NCBI RefSeq assembly: GCF_001311075.1
Contig: NZ_BBAD01000003.1
Coordinates: forward strand, 34,381 to 98,380
From: Secundilactobacillus similis DSM 23365 = JCM 2765
Lineage (GTDB): Bacteria > Bacillota > Bacilli > Lactobacillales > Lactobacillaceae
DNA length: 64,000 bases
Reading direction: 5' to 3'
Shown here: positions 60,018-64,000 of the stretch, in pieces
Layout of the letters: every line of letters begins with the position of its first letter
How positions within the stretch are numbered: the stretch's first letter is position 1
Position numbers and translations under genes: made by a program
Notes under the pieces: generated by a model
Database searches by the model: none
Seen by the model: the letters and a program-made list of their open reading frames with translations, nothing else
What the model was told of the DNA's origin: nothing

Positions 60018-61999
60018 TTATTGCGCCGTCGTGGTATCGTGAGCGGCATTGGCTAAGTTACTATCCAAGATGCTGCCCTCTTCTTCCATGGTAAACGCCA
60101 CGTTTTCTTCGATCCATTTCCGCCGTGGTTCAACTTTGTCACCCATCAGCGTGGTCACTCGGCGTTCTGCCAAAGCGGCGTCATCGATACGAACTCGAAC
60201 CAACGTCCGCGCATCGGGATCCATCGTGGTTTCCCACAACTGTTCGGCGTCCATTTCACCAAGCCCCTTGAACCGCTGGAGTTTATACCCTTTTAAGCCT
60301 TAGTCCGCTTGGCTAATTCATCGTCTGTCCAGGCGTAATCTTCAGTTTGCTTTTTACCAGCACCCTTTTGAATCATGTACAGCGGCGGTAGGGCAATGTA
60401 CACTCGACCAGCATCGATCATTGGCCGCATGTATTTGTAGAAAAACGTCAACAACAGGGTTTGAATGTGGGCACCATCATCATCGGCATCGGTCATGATA
60501 ATGATCTTGTCGTAGTTAGCGTCCACAATGTTAAAGTCCGCTCCAACGCCAGCACCAATCGTGTAGATCATGGTGTTGAGCTCTTCATTTTTCATGACGT
60601 CTTCAAGTTTCGCCTTTTCGGTGTTCAGGACTTTCCCACGTAATGGCAGAATCGCCTGAAACTTCCGATTCCGGCCCTGTTTAGCAGAGCCGCCGGCAGA
60701 ATCCCCTTCGACAAGGAAGAGTTCGTTCTTATCGGCGTTTTTTGACTGGGCTGGCGTCAACTTACCAGACAGTAAGCGTTCCTTACGCTTGTGCTTCTTA
60801 CCAGACCGGCTTTCATCCCGTGCTTTCCGGGCAGCTTCTCTGGCAGAGCGAGCGCGTAACGATTTGTGAATCAGCATTTGGGCAAATTCACCATTTTCCA
60901 TTAGGTAGTAACCCAACTGTTCGTTCAACACGCTATCAACGTCAGTCCGAGCTTCAGGTGTTCCCAGCTTTTCTTTAGTTTGACCTTCAAACTGAAGCAG
61001 TTCTTCAGGCACGCGTAACGAAATGACCGCTGCCAGTCCTTCACGAACGTCAGCACCTTCAAGATTTTTATCTTTATCCTTTAACAACCCAACTTTACGG
61101 GCATACTCGTTGAAGGCCTTCGTCCAGGCACTCTTCATCCCAGATTCGTGCGTCCCACCGTCCTTGGTCCGAACGTTGTTCACGAAAGAGAGAATGGTTT
61201 CAGAGTAACCATCGTTATACTGCGCGGCAACTTCCACTTCAACACCATCTTTGGTGCCATCGAAGTACATCACGTCCCCTAAGGTTTCTTTGTCTTCGTT
61301 TAAGTATGAGACAAATTCCTTGATGCCGTCTTCGAAGTGGTAAACTTCTTCACGTTCTTGATCGTGACGCTTATCCGTCAACGTGATCTTAACGCCCTTC
61401 AACAAGAAGGCTGATTCCCGAAGCCGTTCCGCTAAAGTGTTGAAATTGTAGACCGTGGTCGTAAAGATGCTTGAGTCGGGCTTAAAATGCAGCTTGGTCC
61501 CAGTTGGTTTCCGAGTGTTCCCTTTTTTCACCAACGTGGTGATTGGGTGACCGCCATCTTTAAACTGTTGTTCATAAAGTTGGCCGTCTCGAACAATCGT
61601 CACCGTTAGCTCAGAAGACAAGGCGTTAACAACACTGGCCCCAACTCCGTGAAGGCCACCAGAGGTTTTATAGCCGCCTTGACCAAACTTACCACCGGCA
61701 TGTAAGACCGTTAAGATCACTTCAGGGGTTGGCTTACCAGAAGCGTGCATCCCCACCGGCATGCCCCGACCATGGTCGGTTACGGTAATACTGTTATCCG
61801 CTTCGATCACCACGTTGATTTCGTCCCCGAAACCGGCTAACGCTTCATCCACGGCGTTATCCACGATTTCGTAAACCAAGTGATGCAAACCCCGGCCATC
61901 GGTGGAACCGATGTACATTCCGGGGCGCTTTCTAACGGCTTCAAGGCCTTCTAAGACCTGAATAGACGACGCGTCATACGTTGCTTTTTTACTCGCCAC
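60018..61999 (-). CDS. parE: DNA topoisomerase IV subunit B (frame broken once)
   Basis: About 659 residues when repaired. GHKL ATPase domain at the start ([32 protein letters not shown]), transducer domain, TOPRIM with [18 protein letters not shown] and [12 protein letters not shown], and the C-terminal [19 protein letters not shown]. The frame breaks at 60298, where AAGGCTTAA should be AAGGGCTTAAAA, which joins the TOPRIM part to the last 85 residues. GTG at 61999 lies 8 bases after AAAGGAG, the same arrangement as parC; an upstream ATG at 62026 has no ribosome site. Divergent from plsY. Confidence 0.95.
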
Positions 62000-62138
62000 T
62001 AAAAAGACTCCTTTCAACTCATTCATTTTGGATCAGTGCGATTTTGTGATTCCTTTAAAAATTCAATGTTAAGTCCCATGAAACATGCTAAAATATTAGC
62101 CAGTGACTTGTCATCATGCACAATTGGAGGAATAGATC

Positions 62139-62771
62139 TTGAAACTAGCGCTATTTTTAATCCTCGCCTACCTCTTAGGCGCAATTCCTAACGGTGTCTG
62201 GGTCGGTAAACGATTCTTTCACACCGATATTCGAACGGCTGGTTCGGGCAACATTGGCACGACCAACACGTTTCGGGTGCTGGGACCAGTAGCCGGTACC
62301 ACTGTTCTTGTTTTGGACATCGCTAAAGGCTCAGTCGCAACCTTATTACCAACCTGGTTTCATCTTTCTACGGGCCTGGGAACGGCAACGCCGCTCTTAT
62401 TCGGGTTAATGGCCGTTCTTGGCCATACCGTATCGATCTTCGACCATTTTAAAGGTGGTAAAGCCGTTGCAACCAGCGCGGGGATGTTACTCGCTTACAA
62501 TCCCTTACTCTTCGTCATTGCGGCATCATGTTTTGTCAGCCTTATCTATTTAACCAGTATGGTGAGCCTGGCGTCAATGATTTCTTTTACAATCATCGTG
62601 ATTATGTGCATCCTGTTTCACGATGTCTACCTCACGATCGTTGCTGTTTGCCTCACCATTTTCGTTTTTTACCGACACCGAACCAATATTAGCCGAATCA
62701 AAGCTGGAACCGAAAATATGGTTTCGTTTGGCCTCGGCTACCGGCATCGTCAACGACAACAACAGAAGTAG
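62139..62771 (+). CDS. plsY: Glycerol-3-phosphate acyltransferase PlsY
   Basis: 210 residues, five to six membrane helices. GSGNIGTTNTFRVLG (first conserved loop) and GHTVSIFDHFKGGKAVATS (third) match PlsY, which acylates glycerol-3-phosphate with acyl-phosphate, starting phospholipid synthesis. TTG start at 62139, 8 bases after TTGGAGG. Divergent from parE with 140 bases between starts. Confidence 0.94.
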   Translation: MKLALFLILAYLLGAIPNGVWVGKRFFHTDIRTAGSGNIGTTNTFRVLGPVAGTTVLVLDIAKGSVATLLPTWFHLSTGLGTATPLLFGLMAVLGHTVSIFDHFKGGKAVATSAGMLLAYNPLLFVIAASCFVSLIYLTSMVSLASMISFTIIVIMCILFHDVYLTIVAVCLTIFVFYRHRTNISRIKAGTENMVSFGLGYRHRQRQQQK

Positions 62772-62782
62772 ACCATTTAAGG

Positions 62783-62836
62783 GTCTAACAAAAGTGGAGC
62801 CATGTCAAACGACATCGCTCCTTTTTTGTTAGATTT
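62783..62836. terminator. Bidirectional terminator
   Basis: TCTAACAAAAGTGGAGC pairs with GCTCCTTTTTTGTTAGA, plus inner ATGTC/GACAT, between convergent plsY and galM. Confidence 0.9.
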
Positions 62837-62860
62837 TAATCAAAGATTTAGTGCTTTCAC

Positions 62861-63739
62861 CTAAAAGAACCGAATTTGGTAGTTTGCAGTGAACTGTTGC
62901 TGTGGCTGTAAGGTTTGGATGCCAAGTTTGTGGTTAAAGTCACCATCACTCTCAAGGCTATCCGCGATTCCCCACCAAGGCTCGATACAAACGAATGGCG
63001 CTTGTTTAGGGTATGGTGACCAGATACCAACATAAGGTGCGTCTTCAACCGTGAGCGCCACGCCATGGTCGTTTAACGGCGTGCTAAGCATCAAGGTCGT
63101 CTCCACGTGGTCAAGATCTAAGATCAGTGCGTCTTGATCAAACAAATCGTGATCTAGTGTTAATGGTGTGGTTAAATTCAACATTTTTTCGTGTTGGTGA
63201 TCATTATATGGTCCAACCAATGGTACTTGAGGGTAAACCTTCTTAGGTGCGACGGTTAAATGATAATCGGAAAAGTCACCTTCAACCGGATTCAACGGCA
63301 CGTTAAACGCTGGGTGTCCGCCGATTGAAAACGGCATGGTCTGATCGTTAGGATTCGTCACCTGATAAGCTACGGATAACGTATGAGCATCTAACGTAAA
63401 GGAAATCTGTAGGTCAAATTCAAACGGATACTTCGCTAATGTTTCGTCAGAAGCCTGTAACTGAAAAACCGCGTGGGTGTCATCGTGGTCCAATACCCGA
63501 AATTTCTGATTCCGCGCAAAGCCATGCTGTGTCATCTGGTAAGTCTCGCCATTCAACTGATACTGGTCATCCTTCAAACGACCAACAATTGGGAACAACA
63601 CTGGTGCGTGGCGGCCCCAAAACTTCGGATCCGCTTGCCAGATGTATTCCAAGCCATCTTCCGGTGCGGCCACACTCGTCAGTTCGGCACCGCTTTCATT
63701 CAATTTTATCCGTAAATCGGCATTCTTCAATTCAATCAC
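62861..63739 (-). CDS. Aldose 1-epimerase family protein (LacX type)
   Basis: 292 residues of the galactose mutarotase fold. HAPVLFPIVGRLKDDQY, GHPAFNVPL with the catalytic His, and the YVGIWSPYPKQAPFVCIEPWWG ending (VGIWSPYPKQAPFVCIEPW) match the LacX-like epimerase group, which interconverts sugar anomers. GTG at 63739 after GGGAGGAATTGCGCA is preferred over an in-frame upstream extension to 63805. Confidence 0.88.
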   Translation of the reverse strand: MIELKNADLRIKLNESGAELTSVAAPEDGLEYIWQADPKFWGRHAPVLFPIVGRLKDDQYQLNGETYQMTQHGFARNQKFRVLDHDDTHAVFQLQASDETLAKYPFEFDLQISFTLDAHTLSVAYQVTNPNDQTMPFSIGGHPAFNVPLNPVEGDFSDYHLTVAPKKVYPQVPLVGPYNDHQHEKMLNLTTPLTLDHDLFDQDALILDLDHVETTLMLSTPLNDHGVALTVEDAPYVGIWSPYPKQAPFVCIEPWWGIADSLESDGDFNHKLGIQTLQPQQQFTANYQIRFF

Positions 63740-63900
63740 TGCGCAATTCCTCCCGTAGCTTTCGTTGTTAGAATTAGTATAGACCTTTGCTTTGCGTGGC
63801 GTCAACTAAGATTGTGATGAGTACGTTGTCGTACAGTGTGCGGAGCGAGACGGGTTGAGAGCGGTGTGCAAGGCAACATCGGTGAAGCGCCCGGCTGATG

Positions 63901-64000
63901 TGCAACGGTAAAGTTAGACATTGTGTAAATTTCTATGCTGCCAATAGTTCATCTCGGTAATTCATCGGTGATTTACAGTTAGTTTTAAGCGAAATTCGAG
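63901..64000 (-). mobile_element. End of an IS3-family insertion sequence (right part outside window)
   Basis: Begins at TGCAACGGTAAAGTTAGACA, which could be the terminal inverted repeat (TG start), and holds the transposase end. The other half lies beyond the window. The exact border is uncertain. Confidence 0.55.
63933..64000 (-). CDS. IS3-family transposase, C-terminal end (5' part outside window)
   Basis: The last 21 codons read RISLKTNCKSPMNYRDELLA and end at a TAG on the minus strand. This K(R/T)xKxxSPxxYR pattern is the usual C-terminus of the IS3/IS150 group integrase-type transposase (OrfB). The start and catalytic DDE residues are outside the window. Confidence 0.75.
   Translation of the reverse strand, partial: RISLKTNCKSPMNYRDELLAA

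Overview
The window looks like chromosomal DNA of a Lactobacillaceae species, in the broad Lactiplantibacillus/Levilactobacillus area. Evidence: AGGAGG-type ribosome sites with frequent GTG/TTG starts, a KxYKxGKxW signal peptide on a MucBP surface protein whose sorting motif is LPQTxE, a manganese-type family II pyrophosphatase, and the housekeeping block plsY / parE-parC / ppaC. Species cannot be fixed from sequence alone.

Layout. 0-9 kb: end of a lipid-linked sugar glycosyltransferase, a PAP2 phosphatase, and a giant cell-wall-anchored mucus-binding-type protein. 9-15 kb: a GH78-like hydrolase translationally coupled to the nicotinamide riboside transporter PnuC, a YdeI-like protein, folD and an amino acid permease. 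15-19 kb: two secreted proteins and a LexA-controlled error-prone polymerase operon (small ORF, YolD-like, UmuC). 19-29 kb: two Old Yellow Enzymes with LysR regulators, then an AraC / GH2 glycosidase / MFS sugar-utilisation cluster with a cre site. 29-35 kb: small hypothetical genes, an HD hydrolase, NhaC antiporter and CynX-type MFS, with four hairpin/terminator elements that may be small RNAs or leaders. 35-40 kb: two Fic-fold toxin-antitoxin pairs around cardiolipin synthase and a phosphoribosyltransferase, then azlCD. 40-48.5 kb: MFS pump with TetR and MocR regulators, a MerR-type-promoter aldo/keto reductase, an acetyltransferase, a MATE pump and an unknown protein preceded by a second LexA box. 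48.6-49.8 kb: about 1 kb with no gene. 50-57.5 kb: membrane protein, msrB, glycerate kinase with its permease, tandem EAL proteins, ppaC and a LysR. 57.5-64 kb: parC, parE, plsY, galM and the end of an IS3-family transposase.

Caution on sequence quality. I count about 23 places in 18 genes where the frame is broken by loss of one or two bases, nearly always inside a short G or C run, including the housekeeping genes parC, parE, folD and ppaC. No frame break needs an inserted base. This is best explained by systematic consensus undercalling rather than biology. Where the continuation in the other frame is clear, I annotate one gene across the break and state where the bases seem to be missing.

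Functionally the window mixes core chromosome maintenance (parEC, plsY, ppaC, folD) with niche genes: adhesion, plant or host glycoside use, flavin-dependent reductases, drug/acid/cation export, DNA-damage response and toxin-antitoxin modules. The least explained items are the putative SOS-controlled 398-residue protein beside the gene-free kilobase, the GH78-PnuC pair, the hairpin elements with a shared GTAATGATCATTAC palindrome, and the repeat-containing secreted protein at 14.8-16.4 kb.
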